Notes: generated by a model not told the origin, from the letters alone. A DNA stretch of 13,776 nt from a bacterium (GCA_020061125.1 JAGUYV010000243.1:1-13776), one strand, 5' to 3'; positions 1 through 7,016 are shown, numbered from the stretch's first letter. A program made the numbers and translations.

Positions 1-622
1 CGTGGCCGGCGGGTTCGCGGCCAACCGCCTGTTCGGCGACAGGCTCAAGCGCGACGAACTGCTGCAGCTCTGCACCGAAGCCGAGGCTGCGGTCAGCGGC
101 GGGTTCTTCGCGGACAACACGGCCGCGGCCCTGTTCGGCGGCGGCACCATCACCCGCAGCAACGAGCCGCTCGATGTGATTTCCATGGGCGGCCTGCCCG
201 GCGTCACTCTGGTCATGGTCACCCCCGACATGGCTCTGCCCACGGCCAAAGCCAGGAAAGCCCTGCCCAAAAAAGTGGACCTTCACAAATTCGTGAGCAA
301 CATGGGAAACACCGCGGCCATCGTGGCCGCGTTCGCCAAAAAGGACGCGGATCTGTTCTGCCGCTCGATCAACGACATCGTGGTGGAGCCGGCGCGCGCG
401 CGGCTCATCCCCGGTTTTTACGATGTCAAGGCCGCGGCTCTGGACGCAGGCGCCCTGGGCTGCTCCATCAGCGGCGCAGGCCCGACCGTGTTCGCGGCCA
501 TTCCGGCCAAAGGGCCGGCCGACAAAGTCGGCCAGGCCATGAAAAAGGCGTTTCTCAAGAACGGCCTCAAGTCCACGGTGCAGCTATGCAGCGTGGACCG
601 CAGAGGCGCGCGCGAGGTGTGA
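1..622 (+). CDS. thrB: Homoserine kinase, C-terminal part (5' end outside window)
   Basis: Homoserine kinase phosphorylates L-homoserine with ATP to O-phosphohomoserine in cytoplasmic threonine synthesis. About 206 residues are visible, against roughly 300 for the whole enzyme (E. coli ThrB has about 309), so about the first third lies before base 1. The frame is already open at base 2, and the GTG there is not a start. The first residues, VAGGFAANRLFG, match the helix just after the GLGSSA ATP-binding loop of GHMP kinases, so that loop is just outside. Seen here are FADNTAAALFGG, where the family usually has a Pro, then EPARARLIPGF, and the third GHMP motif GCSISGAGPTVFA near the C-terminus. 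The last two are characteristic of ThrB rather than other GHMP kinases. The next synthetase-like gene follows after 1 or 46 bases, depending on its start, so co-transcription is likely. The biochemical link to that gene is unclear. Confidence 0.9.
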   Translation, partial: VAGGFAANRLFGDRLKRDELLQLCTEAEAAVSGGFFADNTAAALFGGGTITRSNEPLDVISMGGLPGVTLVMVTPDMALPTAKARKALPKKVDLHKFVSNMGNTAAIVAAFAKKDADLFCRSINDIVVEPARARLIPGFYDVKAAALDAGALGCSISGAGPTVFAAIPAKGPADKVGQAMKKAFLKNGLKSTVQLCSVDRRGAREV

Positions 623-656
623 CATGGAACTGCGCCCGCCCATCAGCCCATTCATC

Positions 657-662
657 AAGGAG
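657..662 (+). promoter_or_regulatory. Ribosome binding site deciding the start of the first GS-like gene
   Basis: AAGGAG ends 6 bases before the ATG at 669, which is ideal spacing for a Shine-Dalgarno site. The upstream in-frame ATG at 624 has only GAGGTG at 614-619, with a 4-base gap, inside the end of thrB. The site therefore favours 669, but use of both starts cannot be excluded. Confidence 0.6.
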
Positions 663-668
663 CCAGGC

Positions 669-2042
669 ATGGAACTCAAGGGAAAACTCGACCTCAAGCA
701 GCTCAAGAAACTTATCGAGGAAGGACTTGTGGACACGGTCATCATGGCCGGCGTGGACCTGCAGGGCCGCCTCTACGGAAAGCGGCTTGTCGCCAAAACT
801 TTCCTCACCCACTTCCAGGGCGGCATCGCCACCTGCGCCTGCAATTTCGGCTGGGACATGGATCTCGTTCTGATCCCGGGCATGAAATTCACGGGCTGGC
901 ACACGGGCTACGGCGACATGCACGCCAAGCCGGATTACAACACCCTGCGCGCCTATCCCTGGATGGAAAAAACCGTGATTGTGCTCTGCGACACCTGCAC
1001 CGAGGAAGGCGATCTCATTGACATCGCCCCGCGCACCATTCTCCGCCGCCAGGTCGAAAAAGCCGAGAAAATGGGCTTCATTCCCTACATGGCATCGGAA
1101 CTCGAATTTCACCTTTACAAGGAAAACTTCGATGCGGCCCGCGCGCGGGACTACCGGGACCTCGAACCCCTGTTCCGCAATTACGGCGATTATTCCATCT
1201 TCCGCACTTCCATGGACGAATGGATCCTGCGGATCTTCCGCAACGGCTTGAGCGACGCGGGCATAGATGTCGAGAGCGTGAAGGGCGAATGGGGCTTCGG
1301 GCAGCTCGAACTGGGCGTAGTGTACCAGGATGCGCTGACCATGGCCGACTGGCACGCGCTCGTGAAGCAGGGCGTCAAGGAAATGGCCGCGCTCAACGGC
1401 CTGGTGGCCACCTTCATGGCCAAGCCCTCGACCAATGACTCCGGCTCGGGCCTGCACATCCACATGAGCCTGTGGGACAAAAAGACGCGCAAGTCCATGT
1501 ACTGGGACAAGAACAAGGACTACAACATGAGCGACACCATGCGCCACAGCCTGGGCGGCATGATGCAGCTCGCGCGCGACTTCCAGGTCTTTTACGCGCC
1601 CTACATCAATTCCTACAAGCGCTATTCCTACCAGTCGTTCGCACCCTACAACATCGCCTGGGGCGGAGACAACCGCACGGTCACATTCCGCGTGTGCGGC
1701 AGCCATAACGCCTGCCGCATCGAAAACCGAATTCCCGGCGCGGACGCCAATCCCTATCTGGCCCTGGGCGCGTGCCTGGGTTCCGCGCTCTACGGTGTGC
1801 AGAACAAGCTCGAACCCGTGGGCGAGTACTGCGCCGCGGACGCTTACGAACTCAAGGACGCCCCCCTGTTCGCCCGCAACCTGCCCGACGCGCTGCGCAA
1901 TTTCGACAACAGCGAAATCGCGCGCGAAATCCTGGGCGACGATGTCGTGGACCATTATGTCAAACTCATGGCCTGGGAATGCGAGCGCTACTTCACGGAT
2001 GTCACCGACTGGGAGCGCAAGAAATACTTTGAAATGGCGTGA
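669..2042 (+). CDS. Glutamine synthetase-family ligase, PuuA-like (probable gamma-glutamyl-amine synthetase)
   Basis: The chosen start gives 457 residues (472 from ATG 624), close to E. coli PuuA. The family activates glutamate with ATP as gamma-glutamyl phosphate and transfers it to ammonia or an amine, in the cytoplasm. Visible family features are the metal-binding pair in SELEF (E144, E146), the second metal-site pair in GEWGFGQLE, H263 in GSGLHIHMSL, the arginines of NRTVTFRV, and ENRIPGADANPYL. The N-terminal GRLYGKRL and the C-terminal tail of about 40 residues after ILGDD resemble PuuA more than GlnA. The loop that carries Glu327 in E. coli GlnA reads SFAPY, with F324 at the Glu position. 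From memory PuuA has Tyr there. Loss of this ammonium-site glutamate argues for an amine substrate, which is inferred. The SDR gene follows after 90 bases. Alternatives are gamma-glutamylmethylamide synthetase or a FluG-like ligase. The family is secure; the substrate is not. Confidence 0.87.
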   Translation: MELKGKLDLKQLKKLIEEGLVDTVIMAGVDLQGRLYGKRLVAKTFLTHFQGGIATCACNFGWDMDLVLIPGMKFTGWHTGYGDMHAKPDYNTLRAYPWMEKTVIVLCDTCTEEGDLIDIAPRTILRRQVEKAEKMGFIPYMASELEFHLYKENFDAARARDYRDLEPLFRNYGDYSIFRTSMDEWILRIFRNGLSDAGIDVESVKGEWGFGQLELGVVYQDALTMADWHALVKQGVKEMAALNGLVATFMAKPSTNDSGSGLHIHMSLWDKKTRKSMYWDKNKDYNMSDTMRHSLGGMMQLARDFQVFYAPYINSYKRYSYQSFAPYNIAWGGDNRTVTFRVCGSHNACRIENRIPGADANPYLALGACLGSALYGVQNKLEPVGEYCAADAYELKDAPLFARNLPDALRNFDNSEIAREILGDDVVDHYVKLMAWECERYFTDVTDWERKKYFEMA

Positions 2043-2088
2043 GCGCGGCGCACCGTCCGGCCCGCTCATGATGACGGCATGACACGCC

Positions 2089-2105
2089 CGGCCGCCCGGC
2101 GGCCG
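2089..2105 (+). other. GC-only hairpin in the gap before the SDR gene
   Basis: CGGCCGC and GCGGCCG form a perfect 7-bp stem around a 3-base CCG loop, 27 bases before the SDR start codon. No T-run follows, so it is not a standard intrinsic terminator. It could stabilise or segment the operon mRNA or affect translation of the SDR. In GC-rich DNA it could also be chance. Confidence 0.3.
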
Positions 2106-2132
2106 CATCAACAGCAACGGAGACAACAGGAA

Positions 2133-2903
2133 ATGGCAAACCGCTTGAAAGGCAAAGTCGCGCTCATCACGGGCGCGGGCATGGGGCAGGGCAGGGCCGC
2201 GGCCCTGCTGTTCGCAAAGGAAGGCGCCCGAATCGTCGTGGGCGACATCAACGCGGACGCGGGCAACGAAACCGTGGCGCTCATCAAACAGCAGACAAAA
2301 AGCGACGCCGTGTTTTCAAAATGCGATGTCAGCAAAGAACTGGACTGCCGCAGGCTCGTCAAAGCCGGCCTCAACGGGTTCGGCAAGCTCGACATCCTGT
2401 ACAACAACGCCGGCGTGCTCTGGAAGAGCATTGACAAGTCCGTGATCGAAAACACCGAGGAAAACTGGGACAAGGTCATTGGCATCAACCTCAAGGGGCC
2501 GAACTTCATCTGCAAGCACGGCATCCCTGCGCTGCTCAAGAACGGGGGCGGGTCCATCATCAACATCGGCTCCATCTCGGCCCTGGCCGGCTCAACCATT
2601 CCACAGGACGCCTACAACTGCGCCAAGGGCGCGCTCATCATCCTCACCAAGTCCATCGCCATCCAGTTCGCCAAACAGGGAATACGCTGCAACATCATCC
2701 ACCCCGGAATGATTGACACCCCCATGCAGCATGTGTACATGAAGAACCCGCAGTGGACCAAGGCGGTCGAGGACGACATCCCCATGGGCCGCTTCGGCAA
2801 ACCCGAGGAAATCGCCCGCGTGGCCCTGTTCCTGGCCTCGGACGAATCCTCGTACATGACCGGCGCCGAACTCATCGTGGACGGCGGCTTCTGCGCCAAA
2901 TAG
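2133..2903 (+). CDS. Short-chain dehydrogenase/reductase (SDR), classical, probably NAD-dependent
   Basis: This 256-residue protein has the normal length of a classical SDR. It should oxidise a hydroxyl group or reduce a carbonyl with a nicotinamide cofactor, in the cytoplasm. The Rossmann motif TGAGMGQG is at residues 13-20. Asp38 at the end of the second strand (VVGDIN) favours NAD(H) over NADP(H). YNNAG is at 90-94. The catalytic set is N119 (GINLKG), S147 (INIGS), Y161 and K165 (YNCAK). NIIHPGMIDTPM and the terminal VDGG are typical of the family. I chose ATG 2133 because MANRLKGKVALITG is the usual SDR N-terminus and CGGAG lies 10 bases upstream; the in-frame ATG at 2079 adds an unlikely Arg/Gln-rich tail. 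The gene lies between two synthetase-like genes, with gaps of 90 and 50 bases. In that context it may oxidise an alcohol group on a glutamylated intermediate or a product of one. That role is inferred, and substrate cannot be read from an SDR sequence. Confidence 0.92.
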   Translation: MANRLKGKVALITGAGMGQGRAAALLFAKEGARIVVGDINADAGNETVALIKQQTKSDAVFSKCDVSKELDCRRLVKAGLNGFGKLDILYNNAGVLWKSIDKSVIENTEENWDKVIGINLKGPNFICKHGIPALLKNGGGSIINIGSISALAGSTIPQDAYNCAKGALIILTKSIAIQFAKQGIRCNIIHPGMIDTPMQHVYMKNPQWTKAVEDDIPMGRFGKPEEIARVALFLASDESSYMTGAELIVDGGFCAK

Positions 2904-2937
2904 CCGCGCGTTCGCCCCGGCTGATCAACTCGCTTGA

Positions 2938-2942
2938 AAGGA
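2938..2942 (+). promoter_or_regulatory. Ribosome binding site for the GTG-started second GS-like gene
   Basis: AAGGA, within GAAAGGAATTC, lies 11 bases before the GTG at 2954. The spacing is on the long side. The frame is open further upstream, back into the SDR gene, but this is the only Shine-Dalgarno-like sequence in the gap. The family N-terminus also begins just after this GTG, so 2954 is the best start. Confidence 0.5.
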
Positions 2943-2953
2943 ATTCTTTTGCC

Positions 2954-4387
2954 GTGTTCAAGAACCCTGATGAAATGCTGAAATACATCCGCGACAACAA
3001 GGTCGAGTTCGTGGATTTGAAAGTCATAGACCTTCCCGGCCGGTGGCGGCACATGACCTTCACCGCCGCTCACCTCGACGAGAAGATCTTCGAGAAAGGC
3101 TACGGGTTGAGCCTCTCGCCGTATCCCGGATTCCGAGTCATCAACAACAGCGACATGACTGCGCGCCCGGACCCTTGCACGGCGTTCGTGAACCCGTTCT
3201 TCGAGCGCAAAACCCTGACGGCCATCTCGGACACCTACTACACCGACGGCACGCCCTACGAGCGCAACCCGCGCGCCATCGTGCGCCGCGCCGAGGAGCG
3301 CATCAAGGCCGTCACGGGACTGGACGCCCGTTCCCTGTGGCTGCCCGAGATGGAGTTCTACATCCTCAAGGCCGCGCGCTACGGCAGCGCCGTGAACAAG
3401 GGCTACTTCGAGCTGTTCAGCGACACGGCGTCCTGGAACGACCTCGACCCGGACTTCCCCGAGCACAAGGTCAAGATGCCTGACACGGGCGTGGGGCAGA
3501 TAGACGCGCCCCGCGATGTGCACGCCAATCTGCGCTCACTCATGGTCAGCCGCATCGAGGATGCGGGCTATTCCGTGAAGTATCACCACCACGAACTGGG
3601 CGGCGCGGGCCAGTGCGAAATCGAAACCTATTTCGACACCATGCTGCGCGCGGCCGACTCCGTGATGGTCATGAAATACATGATCCACAGCACCGCGCGC
3701 GAACAGGGCCTGTGCGCCACTTTCATGCCCAAGCCCATGAACGGCGCGCCCGGCAGCGGTCTGCACTTCCACCAGTATCTGGAGAAGGACGGCAAGTCCC
3801 TGTTCTACGGAGGCCCGGACCAGTACGCCTGCCTCAACGACATGGCGCGGCAGTATCTGGGCGGTCTGCTCAAGCACTCGCCCGCGCTCATGGGCCTGTG
3901 CTGCCCCACGCTCAACTCGTACCGCCGCTTCGGCGTGGGCCTGGCCGCGCCCATGAACCTGTTCTTCGGCGACAGCAACCGCAGTTCGGCCCTGCGCATT
4001 CCCGGTTACTCCAAGAACGAAACGGAACACCGCGTGGAATACCGACTGCCCGACGCCACCTGCAACCCGTATCTGGCCATGGCCGCGCAGCTCATGGCCG
4101 GACTGCACGGCATCGAGTCCGCCGTCAACCCCACGGCCGAGGGCTTCGGTCCCTTCGATTTCAACAACTACACCTTGAGCGCCGAAGAGCGCGCTAAGAT
4201 CAAGTCAGGCCCCACTTCCCTGGAGAGCGCCCTGGCCGCGCTGCGCGAGGATAACGCGTTCCTCACCGCGGGCGATGTGTTCCCTGCGGATCTGGTTCCC
4301 ACATGGATCGATCTCAAGATGCAGGAGATGGACGAGCAGCGCCGCCGCCCGCATCCCTACGAGTTCGAGCTGTATTTTGATTTCTGA
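2954..4387 (+). CDS. Type I glutamine synthetase-like ligase with altered ammonium site
   Basis: From GTG 2954 the protein has 477 residues, close to E. coli GlnA (469), and follows it along its whole length from EFVDLKVIDLPG to the final EFELYFDF. Residues for metal, ATP and glutamate are kept: E132 and E134 (PEMEF), E214 and E222 (HHHELGGAGQCE), H271 (GSGLHFH), R343 and R348 (NRSSALRIP), E362 and R364 (HRVEYRLPD). The ammonium pocket is not kept. Counting back from INNSDM, S53 occupies the Asp50 position, and A331 (GLAAP) occupies the Glu327 position. Both are needed for ammonium binding and deprotonation in true GS. Y406 aligns without gaps with Tyr397, the adenylylation site. I infer a gamma-glutamyl ligase for a non-ammonia acceptor, possibly one acting on a different amine from the PuuA-like neighbour. 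A GS-fold enzyme with another reaction is the alternative. The AOR gene follows after 42 bases. Confidence 0.88.
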   Translation: MFKNPDEMLKYIRDNKVEFVDLKVIDLPGRWRHMTFTAAHLDEKIFEKGYGLSLSPYPGFRVINNSDMTARPDPCTAFVNPFFERKTLTAISDTYYTDGTPYERNPRAIVRRAEERIKAVTGLDARSLWLPEMEFYILKAARYGSAVNKGYFELFSDTASWNDLDPDFPEHKVKMPDTGVGQIDAPRDVHANLRSLMVSRIEDAGYSVKYHHHELGGAGQCEIETYFDTMLRAADSVMVMKYMIHSTAREQGLCATFMPKPMNGAPGSGLHFHQYLEKDGKSLFYGGPDQYACLNDMARQYLGGLLKHSPALMGLCCPTLNSYRRFGVGLAAPMNLFFGDSNRSSALRIPGYSKNETEHRVEYRLPDATCNPYLAMAAQLMAGLHGIESAVNPTAEGFGPFDFNNYTLSAEERAKIKSGPTSLESALAALREDNAFLTAGDVFPADLVPTWIDLKMQEMDEQRRRPHPYEFELYFDF

Positions 4388-4400
4388 TTTCATCACCCCC

Positions 4401-4413
4401 GCGCGCCGCGCGC
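4401..4413 (+). other. Short GC hairpin before the AOR ribosome binding site
   Basis: GCGCG and CGCGC pair as a 5-bp stem around a CCG loop. The hairpin sits just before GGAGG (4417-4421), which is 8 bases upstream of the AOR start codon. No T-run follows. It has the same CCG loop as the hairpin before the SDR gene, which may be coincidence in GC-rich DNA. It might modulate translation of the AOR. Confidence 0.22.
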
Positions 4414-4429
4414 CACGGAGGCTCATGTC

Positions 4430-6316
4430 ATGGCCGAACTCAAAGCAGTGAACGGAAAAATCCTGCTCGTCAATCTCACCTCGGACGAGATCACCGTAGA
4501 CGAGCCGGACGCCGCGTTCTACCGCAAATATCTGGGCGGCGGCGCCGTGGGCGCGTACTACATCCTCAAGACCATGCCGGCCAAGGCCGACCCGCTCGGG
4601 CCGGACAATGTGATCACCTTCTGCCCCGGCATCCTCACCGGGGGCGCGTTCTCGGGCGCGAGCCGGTTCTCGGTCAACGCCAAGTCGCCCCTTACCGGGT
4701 GCATCGGCGATTCACAGTGCGGCGGCAATTTCGGCCCCGCGCTCAAATGGGCCGGGTTCGACGCCGTGGTGGTCACGGGCAAGGCGCCCGCCCCGGTTTA
4801 CCTGTGGATACACGACGGCGAAGCGGAGATCCGCGACGCCTCGGCCGTGTGGGGCAAGTTCACCGGGGACACGCGCAAGGCCATCGCCGCGGAGCTGGGA
4901 GACGACAAGATCCGCATGGCGTGCATCGGCCCAGCGGGCGAGCGCATGGTGAGCTTCGCCAATGTGAGCGGAGACGGCAGCGACTACGCGGGCCGCACGG
5001 GCATGGGCGCGGTCATGGGTTCCAAAAACCTCAAGGCCGTGGTGGCCAAGGGAGACAAGAAACCAGAGTATGCGGATCCGGACACCGTGAAGGAAATCGC
5101 GCGCCGCGGTGCGGAGAATTTCAAAACCTCGGGCTTTCCGCAGATGCTCAAGGAATTCGGCACCTCCGCGGGCACGGAGTTCTTGAGCGGACTCGGGTGC
5201 TTCCCCACGCGCAACTGCTCACGCGGCTCCTTCGAACAGGTCAAGGGCCTGTCCGGGGAAACCATGAAGAAGACTATCGGCCACGGCAGCCAGGCGTGCT
5301 TTGGGTGCGTGGTGCGGTGCCGCCAGATCGCAAGCGCGAGCGAACCTTACGAGATCGATCCCGAGTACGGCGCGCCCGAATACGAAACCATCGGCATGCT
5401 GGGCGGCAACCTGGAGATTGGCGATATCGCGGCTGTGGCGCGCGCCAATATGCTGTGCAACGCCTACGGCATGGACACCATCAACACGGGCGCGGCCATC
5501 GCGTGGCTCATCGAGTGCCAAGAGAACGGCCTCGCGCCCGCGGCAAAGACAAAGGGCCTCGATTTGCGGTTCGGCAACCCGGATGTGATGCTTCAGCTCG
5601 TGGAAATGATCGGTGAGCGGCGCGGCATCGGCGATCTGCTCGCCAGGGGCCTCGAGGCGTGCGTGGCAGCGTTTGGCTCGCGCACCGCGGAATTCGCCGT
5701 GCATGTCAAGAACAACGCCATTCCCGCGCATTTGCCCCAGGTGAAGAAATCCCAGGCCCTGGCGTATGCGGTGAACCCGTTCGGCGCGGACCACATGTCC
5801 ACGGAGCATGACGGCATCATCATGAAGATTGGCGCGGCCGCGCGCGGCCTGGGGCTGGACGCGGAGCGCGGCATCGCGGACCTGGACCGCGAAAAAGTCC
5901 GCATGGTGGTGTATACGCAGTATTATTACAGCCTGCTGGACGCCTTGAGTCTGTGCATGTTCTGCTGGGGGCCGGGCGCGCTATTCAGCTACGACGACCT
6001 GGTGCAGATAATCAACGCGGCCACGGGCTGGGACATGACCTTCTGGGAGCTGATGAAAGCGGGCGAAAGGCGCGTGAACATGATGCGCGCGTTCAATGCG
6101 CGTGAAGGCATAGACTCGCAGTACGACCGCCTGCCCGAGCGCGTGTTCAAACCCATGCCCGGCCCGGGCGCGGGCCAGGGCGCACATGTGCCCCGCGAGG
6201 CGTTCCAGGAGGCTGTTATCACCTATTACCGCATGATGAATTGGGACGATTACACCGGCACCCCGGGGCAGGAAAAGCTGTGCGAGCTTGGCCTGGACTG
6301 GATTTCCGCAGTGTAA
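4430..6316 (+). CDS. aor: Aldehyde:ferredoxin oxidoreductase, tungsten-pterin family
   Basis: At 628 residues this is close to the archaeal AOR (about 605). AORs oxidise aldehydes to carboxylic acids, or the reverse, with ferredoxin, using a tungsten bis-pyranopterin and one [4Fe-4S] cluster, in the cytoplasm. The N-terminal domain has VNLT, YLGGGAVGAY and PLTGCIGDSQCGGNFG, then the pterin-binding AGRTGMGAVMGSKNLKAV. The cluster cysteines are C290, C293 and C297 (CFGCVVRC), with the fourth at C509 (DALSLC). PEYETIG and YGMDT are family motifs, and H455 in GADHM matches the conserved active-site histidine region. The start at 4430 has GGAGG 8 bases upstream; an ATG at 4425 is out of frame. It is the last gene of the run of five. 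I infer that it removes aldehydes made from substrates handled by the synthetase-like and SDR proteins. No MoaD-like partner follows. Family assignment is secure, tungsten use is inferred, and the aldehyde is unknown. Confidence 0.94.
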   Translation: MAELKAVNGKILLVNLTSDEITVDEPDAAFYRKYLGGGAVGAYYILKTMPAKADPLGPDNVITFCPGILTGGAFSGASRFSVNAKSPLTGCIGDSQCGGNFGPALKWAGFDAVVVTGKAPAPVYLWIHDGEAEIRDASAVWGKFTGDTRKAIAAELGDDKIRMACIGPAGERMVSFANVSGDGSDYAGRTGMGAVMGSKNLKAVVAKGDKKPEYADPDTVKEIARRGAENFKTSGFPQMLKEFGTSAGTEFLSGLGCFPTRNCSRGSFEQVKGLSGETMKKTIGHGSQACFGCVVRCRQIASASEPYEIDPEYGAPEYETIGMLGGNLEIGDIAAVARANMLCNAYGMDTINTGAAIAWLIECQENGLAPAAKTKGLDLRFGNPDVMLQLVEMIGERRGIGDLLARGLEACVAAFGSRTAEFAVHVKNNAIPAHLPQVKKSQALAYAVNPFGADHMSTEHDGIIMKIGAAARGLGLDAERGIADLDREKVRMVVYTQYYYSLLDALSLCMFCWGPGALFSYDDLVQIINAATGWDMTFWELMKAGERRVNMMRAFNAREGIDSQYDRLPERVFKPMPGPGAGQGAHVPREAFQEAVITYYRMMNWDDYTGTPGQEKLCELGLDWISAV

Positions 6317-6332
6317 AAAACAGAAAACAGGG

Positions 6333-6338
6333 TATAAT
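6333..6338 (+). promoter_or_regulatory. Possible -10 box (TATAAT) for the small membrane protein gene
   Basis: A perfect TATAAT stands in AT-rich sequence just after the AOR stop codon, in otherwise GC-rich DNA. There is no good -35; GTGTAA at 6311-6316 has 16-base spacing but poor similarity. If used, transcription would begin near 6345, only a few bases before the ATG at 6348, so the mRNA would be almost leaderless. This fits the lack of a well-spaced Shine-Dalgarno (AGGG at 6329-6332 is 15 bases from the ATG). Confidence 0.35.
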
Positions 6339-6347
6339 TCAGATCAA

Positions 6348-7016
6348 ATGGATTTTACGCTGGTGCGCGATACAACTTCTGGAATGTACGATGTGCTGCG
6401 GCGCGCGGCCCGTGCCGTGGGCCTGGAACTGACCATGGAGGCGCACGCTTACCTCAACCAGGACGACGACGAGGATCAGATCCTGGACTTCTACTCCGAC
6501 AAAATCGCCGAATACGGATCGGAAAAGCTCTATTACGAAGCGCTGGGCGCCAAGAATTACGACGATCTCGAAGAGAAGATGGCCACGGCCCTGAACGCGA
6601 TCTATTTCCGCCGCCTGCAGCTTGAGAAGCTGCGCAAGTCCACATCGTTTCTGCGCGAGCGGGGCCGCGCCGGGCGCACCATCCTGGAGACCGTGATCAC
6701 GCGCGCGGCCTATGAAGCGCTGGAGGCGCGCACCGGCGAGTTCGCCGTGCCCACCCGCGGCCTCAATGTCGCTTTCATGATCTTCCTTTTTCTCGCCTAC
6801 TACGCATCCACGCAGAAAAACGCCATGGCTGTTTTCCTGTTTCTGACCGTCGCCGTGTTCACCGTTGCGCTGCGCGTGGCGCTGTATCTTGTCGAGCGGC
6901 GCGAATACCAGAAAACCCTGTCCGGCAGCGCCCGCCTCACGGGCGCGGAATCGGCCCGGCTGCGCCAGGCCGTGGCCGGCATGCTCGGCCGCTTCTATCC
7001 CGGCTTCGAATGGTGA
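6348..7016 (+). CDS. Hypothetical two-TM membrane protein
   Basis: I do not recognise this 222-residue protein. The first 135 residues or so look soluble. They include an acidic stretch (NQDDDEDQILDFY), then a charged helical part that could form a coiled coil around residues 75-110. Two hydrophobic segments follow, LNVAFMIFLFLAYY (about 139-156) and AMAVFLFLTVAVF (about 162-183), separated by a very short polar turn. The C-terminal 40 residues are basic. This suggests an inner-membrane helical hairpin with both long ends on the same side, probably cytoplasmic. ATG 6348 is preferred because an in-frame ATG at 6288 lies inside the AOR gene and would give an unrelated leader. The gene follows the AOR after 31 bases and could be read from the operon or from its own TATAAT. 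The next gene is convergent. No enzyme motif is visible. It is likely a real gene, because its reading frame gives a coherent membrane topology. Confidence 0.72.
   Translation: MDFTLVRDTTSGMYDVLRRAARAVGLELTMEAHAYLNQDDDEDQILDFYSDKIAEYGSEKLYYEALGAKNYDDLEEKMATALNAIYFRRLQLEKLRKSTSFLRERGRAGRTILETVITRAAYEALEARTGEFAVPTRGLNVAFMIFLFLAYYASTQKNAMAVFLFLTVAVFTVALRVALYLVERREYQKTLSGSARLTGAESARLRQAVAGMLGRFYPGFEW

Noticed and set aside
567-2126. 519-codon open frame on the minus strand opposite the first GS-like gene
   Set aside because: The plus-strand protein has clear catalytic motifs over this whole stretch. Long antisense frames are expected in GC-rich coding DNA, and this one shows low-complexity Ala/Val/His-rich sequence with no family motif.
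2612-4108. Minus-strand open frames (2612-3523 and 3536-4108) opposite the SDR and second GS-like genes
   Set aside because: They are shadows of well-conserved plus-strand enzymes, with no recognisable motif and no ribosome binding site noticed.
2954-4387. Annotating the second GS-like gene simply as glnA
   Set aside because: The Asp50 and Glu327 equivalents are Ser and Ala, so ammonia-dependent glutamine synthesis is doubtful despite full-length similarity.
5219-5809. 196-codon minus-strand open frame inside the AOR gene
   Set aside because: It lies opposite the AOR cluster-binding and pterin motifs, and its own translation has no family character.
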